Shown: positions 1-8,028, counted from the stretch's first letter. The stretch: 64,000 bases of DNA from RGIG6919 sp045531905 (GCA_045531905.1 JAZSEY010000003.1:186001-250000), one strand, 5' to 3'. Notes: generated by a model not told the origin, from the sequence alone. Translations and numbers: made by a program.

Positions 1-24
1 ATTTTAAAGCGTTTACAATAACTT

Positions 25-482
25 ATGAGAAGGGACTGCCGCAGGGTGGTTCCTTTTTTATTGAGATATAAGAGAGTTTGCTTCGTCACAGCCACATAGG
101 CATAATAAGCAACATCTTGTTTTGCTGTTTTAGAATACTTTGCACTATCTGTTCTACTTTTTACAAATCACATACACTGCCTGAACGAAACAGAAAGCAG
201 ATGTATGACGTCGAGACACTCGCGTTCTCCAAAATGCGTAACGGTACATAATGCCGTAAAAAACACGGCATAAGGACCGACGCATTTTGAGGCTCGCCTT
301 TCATACATCTGCTTTCAGTTTCGTGAGTTGTGTATTTGATTTGCAATAAAAAGTGAACAGATAGTGCTTAAGTATTCTTGCAACACAAAACACAATGTGC
401 GTTTATGCCTATGTGGTTGTGATGAAAAAATCTTCTTATATCTCAATAAAAAGAGACCGCCCTGCGGCAGTCCCTTCTCATC
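25..482. repeat. Giant imperfect palindrome (element H1)
   Basis: The sequence from about 25 folds back on the sequence ending at about 482, with arms of roughly 215 nt that match along most of their length. The outer arms begin TGAGAAGGGACTGCCGCAGG and end with its complement. The apex holds ATGCGTAACGGTACATAATG opposite CATAAGGACCGACGCAT, and GAGGCTCGCC lies on the right flank. The element starts 2-3 nt beyond the stop of the minus-strand peptidase gene, so it would be transcribed as its 3' UTR and could act as a terminator. No convincing protein is encoded. It is one of five elements sharing an apical core (see findings). Confidence 0.85.
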
Positions 483-483
483 A

Positions 484-2013
484 TTACAGATACTTATCCG
501 GATTCACCGGTGTTCCATTGATAATAATTTCAAAATGCAAATGCGGTCCAGTGCTTCGTCCGGTATTACCGGAAAGACCAATCTTTTCACCCTGGTCTAC
601 ATACTCACCGGAAGATACTAACACCTTACTTAAATGTGCGTATCTGGTTCTGACACCATCACCATGATCAATTAAAATAGAATATCCGTAGCTTCCATTC
701 CAACCCGCACTGACTACACGTCCACCACGGGATGCACGAACCGTTGTACCAACCGGACACGCCCAGTCAATACCCTTATGAAGTCGTCCCCAACGGCGTC
801 CAAAGCCTGAGGTTCTTCTACCATTTGAAATTGGCATAATATATGTTGGAAGCGCTTTTGTTCCTCGTTTAACAATCTTTGGAACGGCTTCCTTGATAAT
901 CTCTTCATGGATAATTTCTCTGCCGGTTTCTACACCATTCTCGTATGAAATAATTGCAGTTACAGTACGTTGTCCCGGAACACCTTCCTGAATAGTGGTA
1001 TTCGTTCCAATGTAAGAATTCTCATCATCCTGATACTGCACTTCACCATCATATTCTTCTTCGTAAGTCTTCTGTTCACTGACTACGACAGAAATCTCTG
1101 ATTCCGGCACGGTTACTACAATCTCATCACCAATCAAAATATTGGAATCTACAGTCATGCCTTCGTTCATAGCCAATAACTCATCTGTAGTCATTCCATG
1201 GTTCGTGGCAATTGTAGAAAGACAATCACCTGACTTTACTTCGTAAATCTCTTCTTCTTCATTTTCCTTTGTAATCTCAGCAAGCGCTGTGTCAGCATCT
1301 GTAATGGCATCTGCTGTTACATAGGTCTCAGATACCTGAATGGTCTTGTTAAAATCTACACCCACGATACCATCATTGACCGCCATCTGTTCTGATGTAA
1401 TATTGGCAGCTTCACCTTCTACTGCAAGGGTCGCAGACATTGTTTCCGTTGCCGCAACTCTATCCGCTGCATCATCTACCGGATTCACCACAATTTTCAT
1501 GGCGTTAGATTCTCGCTCTTCGTCTGTTGTAAGAGCAACCTGGAACTTGCCATCTGCATCATAGCTTGCCTGTGCCTTTTCCAACAAAGCAACAACCTCT
1601 TCCTTGCTTGCCAAGGTTACAGTATAGTCATTCACCTTCAAAGTGTATGCTAACTGCTTCACATCGTTCACTTTGTAATTATCTAACTTATCATAAATAG
1701 CGGTCTCCAGTTCTCCCTTTGTAAGCAAATCTCTATCATATGCCTCAACCGGGCCTACCGTGACATCCACATCTAAAAGAGCAATGCCTTCTTGATTTTT
1801 CAACTGTCTAGCTGATAAATAAGCCTTTCTCGCTTCCACCTTTGTAGCGCAGGAACCAATCAACTGTCCATTCAAATACACACCGTAATATGTACCTAAT
1901 GTTCCACCCACGCCGGCAATCGGAAATGCCAAAAATGCCGCCAAAGTTGCAATGCAAAATGCTTTCGTCACCTTTATCTTACTTACCGCATGTTTCACGC
2001 GTATATATCTCAT
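484..2013 (-). CDS. Secreted/membrane-anchored LysM-G5-M23 peptidase
   Basis: Predicted peptidoglycan endopeptidase acting outside the membrane. The 509-residue protein has an N-terminal membrane segment at about residues 17-38, a long region without a family I recognise, a LysM module at about 255-301 (YEVKSGDCLSTIA), a G5-type domain at about 307-387 and a C-terminal M23 (LytM) domain. The zinc-site motifs HKGID (about residue 412) and HLHFE (about 491-495) are intact, so it should be active. I start at the ATG at 2013, which has GAGGAG 6-7 nt upstream; an in-frame ATG at 2046 lacks a good ribosome site. It is followed directly by the giant palindrome H1. A role in cell separation or spore cortex remodelling is inference. 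Confidence 0.9.
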   Translation of the reverse strand: MRYIRVKHAVSKIKVTKAFCIATLAAFLAFPIAGVGGTLGTYYGVYLNGQLIGSCATKVEARKAYLSARQLKNQEGIALLDVDVTVGPVEAYDRDLLTKGELETAIYDKLDNYKVNDVKQLAYTLKVNDYTVTLASKEEVVALLEKAQASYDADGKFQVALTTDEERESNAMKIVVNPVDDAADRVAATETMSATLAVEGEAANITSEQMAVNDGIVGVDFNKTIQVSETYVTADAITDADTALAEITKENEEEEIYEVKSGDCLSTIATNHGMTTDELLAMNEGMTVDSNILIGDEIVVTVPESEISVVVSEQKTYEEEYDGEVQYQDDENSYIGTNTTIQEGVPGQRTVTAIISYENGVETGREIIHEEIIKEAVPKIVKRGTKALPTYIMPISNGRRTSGFGRRWGRLHKGIDWACPVGTTVRASRGGRVVSAGWNGSYGYSILIDHGDGVRTRYAHLSKVLVSSGEYVDQGEKIGLSGNTGRSTGPHLHFEIIINGTPVNPDKYL

Positions 2014-2102
2014 AAGAACTCCTCGTTTTGTAACATTTCTTAACATTTTTGTAACAAAGTTATTGTATCAACATTTTTCGATTCTGTAAAGAGGAAAGTA
2101 TT

Positions 2103-2226
2103 AGAAAGTAAGAAGCAGTAGCAGTTTATATTCTAGGTGATATGGAGTCATATTAATACGCATATCATTGCATTTCTTTATCAATATGACTCCATATCAC
2201 CCAAATACAAACTGCTACTTCTTTCT
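2103..2226. terminator. Long hairpin at the 3' end of the flavin reductase gene
   Basis: Arms AGTAGCAGTTT / AAACTGCTACT and a 19-bp perfect inner stem GGTGATATGGAGTCATATT fold this ~124-nt stretch on itself. It overlaps the last codons and stop of the flavin reductase-like gene (stop at 2215) and lies upstream of the M23 peptidase gene, so it probably terminates the former. It lacks the core shared by the five H-type elements. Confidence 0.7.
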
Positions 2227-2778
2227 AACTGAATAACCAAAGGTTCCTAGTTTTTCTCCTAAATCATAATAGGTTCCGTGAGAATACGCCAACAGGTTTG
2301 CTGCCTCCAAGTCAAACTTGCCTGTCTTATCCAAGTATTCTTCGCTAACGTTGACATTTACCACCTTGGCAATAAACATATCATGCGTACCTAACTCCAT
2401 GATATCTGTTACTTCACATTCAATATTTACAGGACTTTCTGCAATTAGGGGAGCCTTCACTACCTGAGCCGGCACCTTGGTAAGTCCTGTTGCCGCAAAT
2501 TTATCTTCGTCTTTACCGGAACGAACGCCACAGTAATCAGTCGCCTTTACTAAGTCCTTTGTTGTCAGATTTACAACAAATTCCTTGGTGTCCTTAATCA
2601 TCTGATAAGAATGTCTGGATGGACGCACTGAGATATAAAGCATTGCAGGGTCAGAACAAATCGTTCCTGTCCATGCAATTGTCAGCACATTATCATTTCC
2701 TTTTCCATCTGTACAGGTTACCATCACTGCTGGTAACGGATATAACATATTTCCTGGTTTCCATGAAACTTTACCCAT
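2215..2778 (-). CDS. Flavin reductase-like (FMN-binding split barrel) protein
   Basis: 187 residues, the usual size of the cytoplasmic flavin reductase-like/flavoredoxin family, whose members bind FMN and pass electrons from NAD(P)H or a partner protein. Family-like stretches include NVLTIAWTGTICSDPAMLYI and the following SVRPSRHSYQMI, typical of the FMN-binding segment, plus the HDMFIAKV strand near the C-terminus. The start ATG has GAGGT upstream. It is a single gene, with a convergent palindromic hairpin at its 3' end and a divergent small gene (2926) upstream. The substrate cannot be told from sequence. Confidence 0.85.
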   Translation of the reverse strand: MGKVSWKPGNMLYPLPAVMVTCTDGKGNDNVLTIAWTGTICSDPAMLYISVRPSRHSYQMIKDTKEFVVNLTTKDLVKATDYCGVRSGKDEDKFAATGLTKVPAQVVKAPLIAESPVNIECEVTDIMELGTHDMFIAKVVNVNVSEEYLDKTGKFDLEAANLLAYSHGTYYDLGEKLGTFGYSVRKK

Positions 2779-2866
2779 TTTTATTACCTCATTTCCAATT
2801 CATTATCTCTTCAAATATACATTTGCAATGTCATTGTAACGGATTTCCTTCCCTTTGTAAATTCCC

Positions 2867-2895
2867 TTGTCATTCATGAAAAAGGGTGTTAAAAT
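2867..2895 (+). promoter_or_regulatory. Sigma-A type promoter for the gene at 2926
   Basis: TTGTCA at 2867-2872 and TAAAAT at 2890-2895 are separated by 17 nt and lie 31 nt before the GTG start at 2926. Confidence 0.65.
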
Positions 2896-2925
2896 AATTG
2901 CATAACAAGGCAAGAAGGTGACAAT

Positions 2926-3267
2926 GTGGCGAGAAAATTTCTAGACATCGAAGACGTTCCTGAGGAACTGGAGAAAAAAGTAAAACAAGACTTAAAATTC
3001 AGAACCGGAGTATTTGTTTGGCGTGTGCGTTTCAACATTCCATTGGATCCGGGTTCGATTAACGAGAACTCCATGTTCGTATCGAACACCAACGGACAGC
3101 GTATCGAGTCTAAGATTCGTTACGATGCGGAGACCTATCAGATTGAAGTAGAACCTCTTGTTCCATATGCACAGGATCAATATTACTATTTACATATAAC
3201 TCCATACGTCCGCTCTAAAAATGGACAAAAATTAAGCAAGCCGATACAGTTAAAATTCAAGCTGTAA
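2926..3267 (+). CDS. Small Ig-like (SbsA/Big_5-type) domain protein
   Basis: 113 residues starting at GTG, with AAGGTG 5 nt upstream; no ATG is available in frame. After a short charged N-terminus (FLDIEDVPEELEKK), residues ~35-113 follow the pattern of SbsA-type Ig-like domains: IPLDPGSINENSMFV, IRYDAETYQIEVEPL and YYYLHITPYVRSKNGQKL. Such domains normally sit inside secreted surface proteins, but this one has no signal peptide or membrane segment and stands alone, which is odd. Function unknown; it has its own promoter. Confidence 0.75.
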   Translation: MARKFLDIEDVPEELEKKVKQDLKFRTGVFVWRVRFNIPLDPGSINENSMFVSNTNGQRIESKIRYDAETYQIEVEPLVPYAQDQYYYLHITPYVRSKNGQKLSKPIQLKFKL

Positions 3268-3278
3268 CGGCTTGTTTT

Positions 3279-4037
3279 TTATTTTTCCACAGGCTCACGC
3301 CATTTATTAACAAAGCCAAGATATTTTTCCCACCGCTCAGGATAGTCCACAAAATATTTCGGGCATTCTTTTCCGGTAATATCATAATGTCTAATCACAT
3401 TTTCGGTTGGAATTTTATAATAGTCGCAGAGTTTTGCAACCAGAAATACACTGGAATTATATGTGGGTGTATTGAATGCACCACTGGCATCCGGATGACA
3501 CATTTCAATGGAAATGGCCTGATTATTTAAATCATTGGAGGCATAGCACCATTCATTCAGAGGAATACATTGTAATATCTCCCCGTCTAAACCAATTACA
3601 AAATGACTGCTGGCATGAGTTTGCCCGGAATCCTTCAACCCTTCAAAATAATTTCGATTGCTCTCTGCCGTTGTGCCAGGATTAGCCGTATAATGAATCA
3701 CAATATACTTAACCCTTTCCAATGGCATTTGTGGTCTGGAATATTCATTCGGCGTTAAATATGCTTCTGTGATATCCAAATCCGGAAATGCTTCCTTAGC
3801 CGACGTAAGCGGCGGAATCGGTTCTTCCGTGGTTACCTCTTCCGCACTAAAAAATGACGCTTCCGACACATCTCCTGTCTTCACACGAATCACACTGATT
3901 ACTCCCGCTGCCACAATTGAAAGAAAAATTCCCACAATCAAAATCTTCTGAAACATCTCTTTTTGTTTTCGCTTCTTATGCAGTTTTTCCCGTTCCTCTT
4001 TAGTCAGATACGGTCTCTTTGGTGTTTCCTTTGTCAT
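3279..4037 (-). CDS. Membrane-anchored N-acetylmuramoyl-L-alanine amidase (Amidase_2)
   Basis: Cleaves the lactyl-amide bond between N-acetylmuramic acid and the stem peptide. The 252 residues hold a basic N-terminus, one membrane anchor at about 30-50 (ILIVGIFLSIVAAGVISVI), a linker, and an Amidase_2/PGRP-like domain from about residue 105. Zinc-site candidates are the His in VIHYTANPG, the His in VIRHYDITGKECP and the following Cys. NQAISIEMCHP is typical of the fold. The start codon abuts the stop of the GIY-YIG gene (TAGATG), so the two are co-transcribed. Confidence 0.88.
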   Translation of the reverse strand: MTKETPKRPYLTKEEREKLHKKRKQKEMFQKILIVGIFLSIVAAGVISVIRVKTGDVSEASFFSAEEVTTEEPIPPLTSAKEAFPDLDITEAYLTPNEYSRPQMPLERVKYIVIHYTANPGTTAESNRNYFEGLKDSGQTHASSHFVIGLDGEILQCIPLNEWCYASNDLNNQAISIEMCHPDASGAFNTPTYNSSVFLVAKLCDYYKIPTENVIRHYDITGKECPKYFVDYPERWEKYLGFVNKWREPVEK

Positions 4038-4304
4038 CTAATATTCCTGTAATTTCCCTTCATCAAATGTTGCTATCAACGAGAGCTTGTCCGCTTTTGA
4101 TAACTGCTTGATCGCATACTCTCTCCGCATAGCTTCTTCCTTTGTGTCATGCTCTTCAAAATACACTAATCGCACCGGTAAATGTGCGCGAGTATATTTT
4201 CCACCTTTTCCTGCTTTGTGACAAGCAATTCTCTTTACCAGGTCATTGGTCCAACCGGTATATAAACTTTTATCTCCACATTCCAATATGTATGTATAAT
4301 TCAT
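4038..4304 (-). CDS. GIY-YIG domain protein (UPF0213/YhbQ type)
   Basis: 88 residues forming one GIY-YIG nuclease domain. The YTYILECGDKSLYTGWTNDL start corresponds to the GIY...YIG strands, followed by the conserved Arg and by FEEHDTKEEAMRREYAIKQL with the catalytic-type Glu. Proteins of this length are common single-domain members whose cellular role is poorly defined; a DNA repair nuclease role is possible. It is first in a two-gene unit with the amidase and is preceded by a structured ~150-nt leader. GGAG lies 8 nt before ATG. Confidence 0.88.
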   Translation of the reverse strand: MNYTYILECGDKSLYTGWTNDLVKRIACHKAGKGGKYTRAHLPVRLVYFEEHDTKEEAMRREYAIKQLSKADKLSLIATFDEGKLQEY

Positions 4305-4468
4305 AATAATCTCCTTTTATATACCTATGGCGGCAGACCATGCAACTACACAGTCTGCCTATATGAAGCATCCGAATGACCTGGTACTTTATCCGTTGCC
4401 GTCCGGTGACGGCGTCTGACTACATTGTAATAAAATTCGGCTGCGAATTCTAGTATCATTATATGGCA
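4305..4468 (-). promoter_or_regulatory. Structured leader upstream of the GIY-YIG/amidase unit
   Basis: On the minus strand a TATAAT box lies at about 4459-4464, with a weak -35 (TGAACA) 17 nt before it. The ~150 nt that follow contain three perfect stems: AATTCG/CGAATT (about 4434-4450), GCCGTC/GACGGC with a 4-nt loop (4398-4413) and GGCAGAC/GTCTGCC with a 14-nt loop (4332-4359). I do not recognise a known riboswitch. It may be an RNA regulatory leader or simply stable UTR structure. Confidence 0.45.
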
Positions 4469-4695
4469 ATTAAGTGCTTTTGTTCACTTTTTTAGCAAAT
4501 TATACACGGCATCTAGACAAAACAGAGGGATATGTGCTACGGCGAGATGCTTGCACGCCCAAAATACGTAGCGGTACATAATGCCGTGAAATCACGGCAT
4601 AAGGACCGACGTATTTTGAGGCTCGCCTCTAGCACATATCCCTCTGTGTGTTAGCTGCGTATATAATTCCATAAAAGCAAACAAATGCACTTAAT
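4469..4695. repeat. Long imperfect palindrome (element H2)
   Basis: A 227-nt fold-back starting ATTAAGTGC and ending GCACTTAAT. An inner stem carries ACAGAGGGATATGTGCTA and its near-complement. The apex has ACGTAGCGGTACATAATG opposite CATAAGGACCGACGTA, the core found in H1 and H3. A small side hairpin GGCGAGATGCTTGCACGCC sits on the left and GAGGCTCGCC on the right. It lies between the terminator of the HD-domain gene and the leader of the GIY-YIG gene, in an otherwise gene-free stretch. Confidence 0.85.
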
Positions 4696-4706
4696 ATATC
4701 TAATAA

Positions 4707-4735
4707 AAAAGTGCAGTTGGGCAAACTGCACTTTT
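4707..4735 (-). terminator. Rho-independent terminator of the HD-domain gene
   Basis: Inverted repeat AAAAGTGCAGTT / AAACTGCACTTTT with a 4-5 nt loop, 8 nt beyond the stop codon, followed on the minus strand by a T run. Confidence 0.85.
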
Positions 4736-4742
4736 GAGTATA

Positions 4743-5174
4743 TTATTCTATTTCCGCTAAAACTTCTAGTAATCGTTTTTCCGCTTTTTGATACTTTTGA
4801 TAGCGCTGTTCATCGGCTTCCGTAAATGTCACAATCCTGTCACGATTCATATTATCGTGTAAATCATGCAGTTTCACATGGATAGCCAGTGGATTCTTTG
4901 CGATTCTTTCTATAAAATCTTCGTAGGATTCTCCCTCTCGTTTTGTTACTGCCTCAAGGGCTGCCAACACATTTTCGGAAAAACCTTCTGCCCGTAGCAT
5001 CTCGATAGATACCGGTGTATCCTCCACTGCATCGTGCAAAATACCACAAATCATCTCATCTTCATTCTTTCCAGAAAGCATGACACGCATAGGGTGTAAA
5101 ATATATGGCTTCCCTGCTTTGTCAATTTGTCCGGCATGTGCTTCCACTGCAATGTGAATCGCTTTCTCTAACAT
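4743..5174 (-). CDS. HD-domain protein, small alarmone hydrolase-like
   Basis: 143 residues resembling the N-terminal hydrolase domain of RelA/SpoT and the stand-alone Mesh1-type (p)ppGpp hydrolases. The metal-binding elements are visible: His in EAHAGQIDKAGKPYILHP, the HD pair in GILHDAVEDTP, and a later Asp in KLHDLHDNMNRDR. There is no synthetase domain. I start at 5174, where GAGGGGTG lies 6 nt upstream; an ATG at 5198 lacks a ribosome site. It is 27 nt downstream of the lipoprotein gene and probably shares its transcript. The exact substrate is inference. Confidence 0.82.
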   Translation of the reverse strand: MLEKAIHIAVEAHAGQIDKAGKPYILHPMRVMLSGKNEDEMICGILHDAVEDTPVSIEMLRAEGFSENVLAALEAVTKREGESYEDFIERIAKNPLAIHVKLHDLHDNMNRDRIVTFTEADEQRYQKYQKAEKRLLEVLAEIE

Positions 5175-5201
5175 AGTATCACCCCTCTTTATAGGCAAAA
5201 A

Positions 5202-5675
5202 CTATTTCATCTGTAACACTTTTGTATTTACAACTTCCACTGTCTTCATATGATCATCACAAACAACAAAGATAACGTAATTACCCGCTTCAATCATAAT
5301 TGGCTGATTTAACTTGTCAATCTCATCCGGTAAATAGTCCTTACAAGCTGCCACCTGATCTGCACATCTCTTCTCACAGGCTGCCACAACAGTTGCCATA
5401 TCTGCTGTATCCTTCACACGGAAAATAGCAATCTCTTCAGCTGTAGCACCAGTACTGATATGCACCTCAAATTCAGCCAAAATGGAACCATCTAAACCAT
5501 ATAGTGAAAGCGCCTTATCTGAATCACATTTTGTCAATGTATCTGTAAATGCACCCTCTGTCTTAATTGTATCTACAGCCGTGCTAATACTAAAGGATAC
5601 CTGCTTAGAACCACCACAAGCAGTGACTACTACCATCATCATTGCAAATAAAACTACTAATAAACTCTTCTTCAT
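5202..5675 (-). CDS. DUF4358-type lipoprotein
   Basis: 157 residues with a lipoprotein signal: basic MKKS, hydrophobic stretch, and a TACG lipobox with the Cys at about residue 20. The mature part (LYGLDGSILAEFEVHISTGA then EIAIFRVKDTADM, and a C-terminal NYVIFVVCDDH) matches my memory of DUF4358, a secreted family common in Lachnospiraceae with no assigned function. GGAGGACATT precedes the chosen ATG at 5675. It sits between an SGNH hydrolase gene and an HD-domain gene on the same strand. Confidence 0.8.
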   Translation of the reverse strand: MKKSLLVVLFAMMMVVVTACGGSKQVSFSISTAVDTIKTEGAFTDTLTKCDSDKALSLYGLDGSILAEFEVHISTGATAEEIAIFRVKDTADMATVVAACEKRCADQVAACKDYLPDEIDKLNQPIMIEAGNYVIFVVCDDHMKTVEVVNTKVLQMK

Positions 5676-5727
5676 AATGTCCTCCATATTCCTTTTATGC
5701 TAATTCATACTCGCGTCAAATCATAAA

Positions 5728-6636
5728 CTATTCTGCATTTTTTGTAAAGGTGTTTGTCTTTAAATAGTTATACCACATCATACAATAATCCTTGTTACAA
5801 TGGACACCGTCAGTACTTGCGCCTTCCGGAAGAGCGCCTGTCTCATCCTTTACACTGCTTGCCACATCCAGATAAACCACCTGCGGTCTCGCCTGACAAA
5901 ATTCCACAATCAAATCATTGAAATGATTGACATTGTCATTATTATATATCTTGTCCGTCGCTGAACGCTTTGCCGAGATTGGTAAAATGTTTTGCACATA
6001 AATAATAGCATTTGGCTGCAATGCAATAATATCATCCACCAGCTTAGCATACTGCTCCTGGAACAAATAATCAAATGCCCAACCAAGCTCATTTACACCA
6101 AACATGATATAGATTTTTCCATACTGTTTTTTCTCAAGAGCCTCTAGTACCGTTAGTTTCTTGCCATCCAACTTCACTATCTTATCTTTATAAATATCTT
6201 CAATATTCAAACCCTTGGAATAATATGCTTCTATATTCTGAATGCCCGTATACATGAAAAATCCCTCTGTACGGGAATCTCCAATAAACAATGCATCCGA
6301 AAAATAATCATCTGTCACTGCTTTGTCAAATAATGTGTAATAAGTCTCATCATAGTGATTATCTCCATGAACCACTTCCAGATTATGGTCTACACCCGGT
6401 TCATTAAAATTCTCATGGCTACTTACTTTCACCATGCGAAAATGCTTCAAATTCAACGGTGTAAGCACAATTCTCTCTAACACCGCAGACTGACGCCCCT
6501 TGGACCCAAAATCCAAACTCCTTAAATACATCACAAAAAAGGAAGCGACAACGAAAACAATGGCAATAATAATAAACACGATGATATTTCTCATTCTTCT
6601 TCGTTGCTTATAGCTGCGTCTATAGCTCAAATGCAT
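5728..6636 (-). CDS. Membrane-anchored SGNH/GDSL-like hydrolase
   Basis: 302 residues with an Arg-rich cytoplasmic N-terminus, one membrane segment at about 18-40 and an extracellular SGNH-type domain. Block I is ALFIGDSRTEGF (nucleophile Ser), the block III Asn is in IMFGVNELGW, and the catalytic Asp-His pair is in STDGVHCNKDYC near the C-terminus. Enzymes of this type remove or transfer acyl groups on cell-wall polymers, but the substrate here is unknown. The 52-nt gap to the lipoprotein gene allows co-transcription. Confidence 0.85.
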   Translation of the reverse strand: MHLSYRRSYKQRRRMRNIIVFIIIAIVFVVASFFVMYLRSLDFGSKGRQSAVLERIVLTPLNLKHFRMVKVSSHENFNEPGVDHNLEVVHGDNHYDETYYTLFDKAVTDDYFSDALFIGDSRTEGFFMYTGIQNIEAYYSKGLNIEDIYKDKIVKLDGKKLTVLEALEKKQYGKIYIMFGVNELGWAFDYLFQEQYAKLVDDIIALQPNAIIYVQNILPISAKRSATDKIYNNDNVNHFNDLIVEFCQARPQVVYLDVASSVKDETGALPEGASTDGVHCNKDYCMMWYNYLKTNTFTKNAE

Positions 6637-6780
6637 CTCGTTTCGTCCCTTTCTTCTCTATTCTGTAAAAAACTTCACAGTTGAAGATAGTATATCACTT
6701 TTTCTACGCGATAACCATATTTTTTATGAAAAATAACTAACAAAATACTTTGAATTTTAACGATTTTTTATTGCATTTTT

Positions 6781-6801
6781 ATTAGACAAGTGTTGTCTAA
6801 T
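6781..6801. promoter_or_regulatory. Perfect palindrome upstream of the mutarotase gene, candidate operator
   Basis: Arms ATTAGACAA and TTGTCTAAT separated by GTG form a perfect 9-3-9 inverted repeat. It lies about 30 nt upstream of a TATAAT box (about 6832-6837) and 88 nt before the start codon at 6889. The stem is too short and the flanks too A/T-rich for a terminator; a dimeric regulator site is the simpler reading. The regulator is unknown. The rest of the gap 6637-6888 shows nothing else. Confidence 0.6.
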
Positions 6802-6888
6802 ATGATAAAATTCTCAATATCATTTCAGATGTATAATATACTTAGTGCATTTTGAATATTTTCATAGCGAAAGGACGGCATACATTTT

Positions 6889-7899
6889 ATGAAGGTACAG
6901 GCTAAAAAAATCAACTATAAAGGCGAAGAATGTATTGAATTAACCGCTGGAGGATATCAGGCGTTAGTTGCTCCATTTTTAGGTAGCAACATCATTCGTT
7001 TATACCATATCGAGAAGGATATTGACATTTTACGTTACGAAGAAGACATTACCATGGATGAGTTAAAGTCTTCTGCCGAGACACATGGTCTTCCAACACT
7101 TTATCTCCCTAACAGACTTGCCGGAGGTATCTTGAAGACTTCTGATGCACAATACCAGTTCCCTATCAATGAGCCAGCATTTAATACCCATTTACACGGC
7201 TTCCTTCATAAGCGTGCATATCAGGTTGTAGACATGGGCGAAAGTGCTGATTTCGCTTATGTGAAAACAGAATATATTTATGACGATAAGGATGAATGCT
7301 ATTCTTTCTATCCTGTCAGTTTCAAGGCAGAGATGACTATAAAGTTGTCAGACAAGGGCTTAGAATATAAGTTTACTATGACCAATTTGTCCAATGTACA
7401 GATGCCATTTGGCGTATGTTCTCATACCGCATTTTTCGCTCCATTTACAAAGGGTGGCGATGGCATGAATGTGCATTTGTATGTCCCAATTGGAGACAGA
7501 TGTGAGATTGATGATAAGTATATGGCTACTGAGGAATTATTGCCTTTGGATGATCATGACAGACAGTATCTGACCGGTAGTTTGATTCCAGTTCATCAGC
7601 CTATCGACACTGAGATGTACTTTGGTGTGATGGGAGAAAAGGACGGTCAGCCATTCTATGGTGCAGTTGCCACCGATACAGTGACAGGCGACAGCATTTG
7701 TTATGAGGTGGATGAAGCGTATAAGTTCTTTATCATGTGGAATGAATGGGGCGAAAAGGGCTATTTCTGTGTAGAGCCTCAAACATGGATGGTAAATGCA
7801 CCAAATCTTTCACTGCTTCCTGAAACTACAGGTTACAAAGAGCTTGCTCCAGGCGAGTACGCAAGCCTTACTCAGAGAGTTTATTTAAGTTCAAAATAA
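6889..7899 (+). CDS. Aldose 1-epimerase (galactose mutarotase) family protein
   Basis: 336 residues, near the family length. It interconverts alpha and beta anomers of sugars in the cytoplasm. Active-site-like elements are LHGFLHKRAY, the SHTAFF histidine and the C-terminal acidic EPQTWMVNAPN, where the catalytic base of the family lies. LPTLYLPNRLAGG is the substrate-side arginine segment. It lies 181 nt upstream of cellobiose phosphorylase. That enzyme releases alpha-glucose 1-phosphate and free glucose and is anomer-specific, so a linked role in cellodextrin use is reasonable inference. A terminator and a separate promoter lie between the two genes. Confidence 0.88.
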   Translation: MKVQAKKINYKGEECIELTAGGYQALVAPFLGSNIIRLYHIEKDIDILRYEEDITMDELKSSAETHGLPTLYLPNRLAGGILKTSDAQYQFPINEPAFNTHLHGFLHKRAYQVVDMGESADFAYVKTEYIYDDKDECYSFYPVSFKAEMTIKLSDKGLEYKFTMTNLSNVQMPFGVCSHTAFFAPFTKGGDGMNVHLYVPIGDRCEIDDKYMATEELLPLDDHDRQYLTGSLIPVHQPIDTEMYFGVMGEKDGQPFYGAVATDTVTGDSICYEVDEAYKFFIMWNEWGEKGYFCVEPQTWMVNAPNLSLLPETTGYKELAPGEYASLTQRVYLSSK

Positions 7900-7903
7900 G
7901 CGT

Positions 7904-7948
7904 TACCACAATATATATATGGCATTTTGAACTATACCACAATATATA
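7904..7948. repeat. Two direct repeats TACCACAATATATA, 31-nt period
   Basis: The 14-mer occurs at 7904-7917 and 7935-7948, on the same face of the helix (three turns apart), just after the mutarotase stop and before its terminator. It could be a tandem regulator site or a simple duplication. Confidence 0.55.
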
Positions 7949-7960
7949 CAAAGCAATTGG

Positions 7961-7999
7961 AAAAATCGGCATTTTTCTCGTGAAAGTGTCGGTTTTTTC
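7961..7999 (+). terminator. Terminator after the mutarotase gene
   Basis: AAAAATCGGC...GTCGGTTTTTT hairpin with G-U pairs, ending in a run of six T. Confidence 0.7.
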
Positions 8000-8028
8000 T
8001 TGTGTTTTCAGTGCTTATAAGATATAAT
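8000..8028 (+). promoter_or_regulatory. Promoter of cellobiose phosphorylase
   Basis: TTGTGT at 8000-8005 and TATAAT at 8023-8028 with a 17-nt spacer, directly after the upstream terminator. GAAAGGAAGG follows before the ATG at 8081. Confidence 0.75.

Noticed and set aside
161..667. Open frames across the H1 palindrome
   Set aside because: They lack ribosome sites, and their sequence is dictated by the self-complementary DNA.
2103..2226. Sixth member of the shared-core hairpin family
   Set aside because: It is a long perfect stem, but the GGTAC, ATA/AA loop and apical stem order is absent.
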